A stretch of DNA of 5,032 bases from Deltaproteobacteria bacterium (lineage in GTDB: Bacteria; Desulfobacterota; Desulfobacteria; Desulfobacterales; Desulfatirhabdiaceae): positions 1 through 5,032 of the forward strand of contig JAPLJE010000103.1 of the NCBI GenBank assembly GCA_026388755.1. Reading direction: 5' to 3'. Position 1 is the first letter of the stretch, and each line of letters opens with the position of its first letter. The notes beneath the pieces were generated by a model, which was not told the DNA's origin, did not search any database, and saw only the letters and a list, made by a program, of their open reading frames with translations. Of this stretch, positions 4,321 through 5,032 are shown one piece after another. Position numbers and translations under genes: made by a program.

Positions 4321-5032
4321 ATGACAAGAACATATGCCGCAATGATAATGGCTTTAATGTTTCTAGCCCAAGCTTCGCTGCTGAAAGCCGAGGAGCCGCT
4401 TCAGATATCCCCGTTCCCGGACCGGATATCCATTGGGACATTTTACAACGGCACCCGGGTTGCCATCAATGGAACCTTGCCGGCGGACAGTGATGTTATT
4501 GTCCGGATGACCGGCGAGACGTCTGAACTCCGGATGAAAAAGAAGGGGAAAGTCTTCGGACTGCTCTGGATGAACCGCGATACCGTGACGTTTGAATCCG
4601 TACCCAAAGCGTTTTTGCTCTACACGCCCCAACATTTTGAGGACAGCTTCAAGACCCTGCAGAAAGACGCTCCGGTCCGGCAGCTCGGACTGACGGCCCT
4701 GGAAGAGAAAATCACCGTCAGTCCGGATTCAAGTGAAAGCGGGATGTTGGTTAAGGAGCTGTTGAAACTGAAAGAAAAAGAAGGCATTTATGCAGTCAGC
4801 GACAATGTCCATTATGCGCCACTTGCCGAAGGCCGGAAACAATTTGAGGCGGATATCACCCTTCCCCCCAAACTGGCTCCTGGAAGCTATAAGGTTGAGG
4901 TCTATATGGTTAAAAATGGAACCATCGTTGCAAGCTATGATCATTCCCTGACCGTGGCGATGGAAAGTTTTCCCAAAATACTGTCCCTGCTTGCATTCGA
5001 TCATGGCGCGATGTATGGCATACTGGCGACCC
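4321..5032 (+). CDS. TIGR02186 (Alph_Pro_TM) family exported protein, 3' end outside window
   Basis: The frame is open from ATG 4321 to the window edge: 237 complete codons and no stop. Residues 1-24 are a signal peptide (basic MTRTY, hydrophobic MIMALMFLAQASLL, then KA before EE as the likely cleavage site). The mature part has a beta-rich domain. Its family-type features are ISIGTFYNGTRVAINGTLP (about 39-57), GLLWMNRDTVTFESVPKAFL (about 80-99) and the LPPKLAPGSYKVEVYMVKNG strand pair (about 181-200). Together these match the TIGR02186/Alph_Pro_TM family, whose members end in a C-terminal membrane anchor. The last visible residues (ILSLLAFDHGAMYGILAT) run into that anchor, so about 25 residues are probably missing. 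The start follows the permease stop by one base. Members of this family often sit beside TauE/SafE-type permeases, so an accessory periplasmic subunit is the likely role; the activity is unknown. Confidence 0.85.
   Translation, partial: MTRTYAAMIMALMFLAQASLLKAEEPLQISPFPDRISIGTFYNGTRVAINGTLPADSDVIVRMTGETSELRMKKKGKVFGLLWMNRDTVTFESVPKAFLLYTPQHFEDSFKTLQKDAPVRQLGLTALEEKITVSPDSSESGMLVKELLKLKEKEGIYAVSDNVHYAPLAEGRKQFEADITLPPKLAPGSYKVEVYMVKNGTIVASYDHSLTVAMESFPKILSLLAFDHGAMYGILAT

Noticed and set aside
4363..5004. Minus-strand frames inside the last gene
   Set aside because: They are antisense shadows of the TIGR02186 coding sequence, which carries a signal peptide, a ribosome site and family motifs.
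1..5032. CRISPR array, tRNA or rRNA genes
   Set aside because: No regularly spaced repeats and no cloverleaf or ribosomal RNA motifs were seen on either strand.

Overview
This window looks like a junction between a decaying accessory (mobile) region, about 1-2570, and a conserved envelope/transport operon, about 2860-5032. No marker gene fixes the organism. The moderately GC-rich right-hand operon (universal stress protein, TauE/SafE-type permease, TIGR02186 exported protein), the strong AGGAGG-type ribosome sites and the Gram-negative style signal peptide suggest a proteobacterium or Desulfobacterota-like bacterium. This placement is inference.

Left region (1-940, + strand): the 3' end of a DUF6516/TumE-family toxin gene overlaps by ATGA with a complete TumA-like winged-helix antitoxin gene. 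Directly downstream lies the C-terminal remnant of a tyrosine recombinase, which has a one-base frameshift in a T-run and has lost its N-terminal part.

Middle region (941-2089, - strand): an AT-rich DUF4238 gene whose TAA stop codon sits inside the first core box of an 88-bp attC-like imperfect palindrome. This is the architecture of an integron gene cassette, yet neither an integron integrase nor a second attC is visible. It is best read as a solitary cassette about 1.06 kb long. Its right boundary is probably the GTTATCT site at 2011-2017.

Next (2090-2570, - strand): an intact HigA antitoxin gene, preceded by a gutted higB toxin remnant (only about 40 C-terminal codons, with an internal TGA) and a TATAAT element flanked by two GCTGTAC repeats. 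The toxin has been lost and the antitoxin kept. Positions 2571-2800 hold no gene I can support.

Right region (2800-5032, + strand): an operator-like palindrome and a strong ribosome site precede a tight three-gene operon. It encodes a Usp-fold protein, an 8-or-so-helix TSUP permease with an internal duplication, and a TIGR02186 (Alph_Pro_TM) secreted or membrane-anchored protein cut by the window edge. The tight spacing and one shared direction suggest that the three products act together, probably in export or handling of a sulfur-type or organic anion at the inner membrane. The substrate cannot be read from the sequence.
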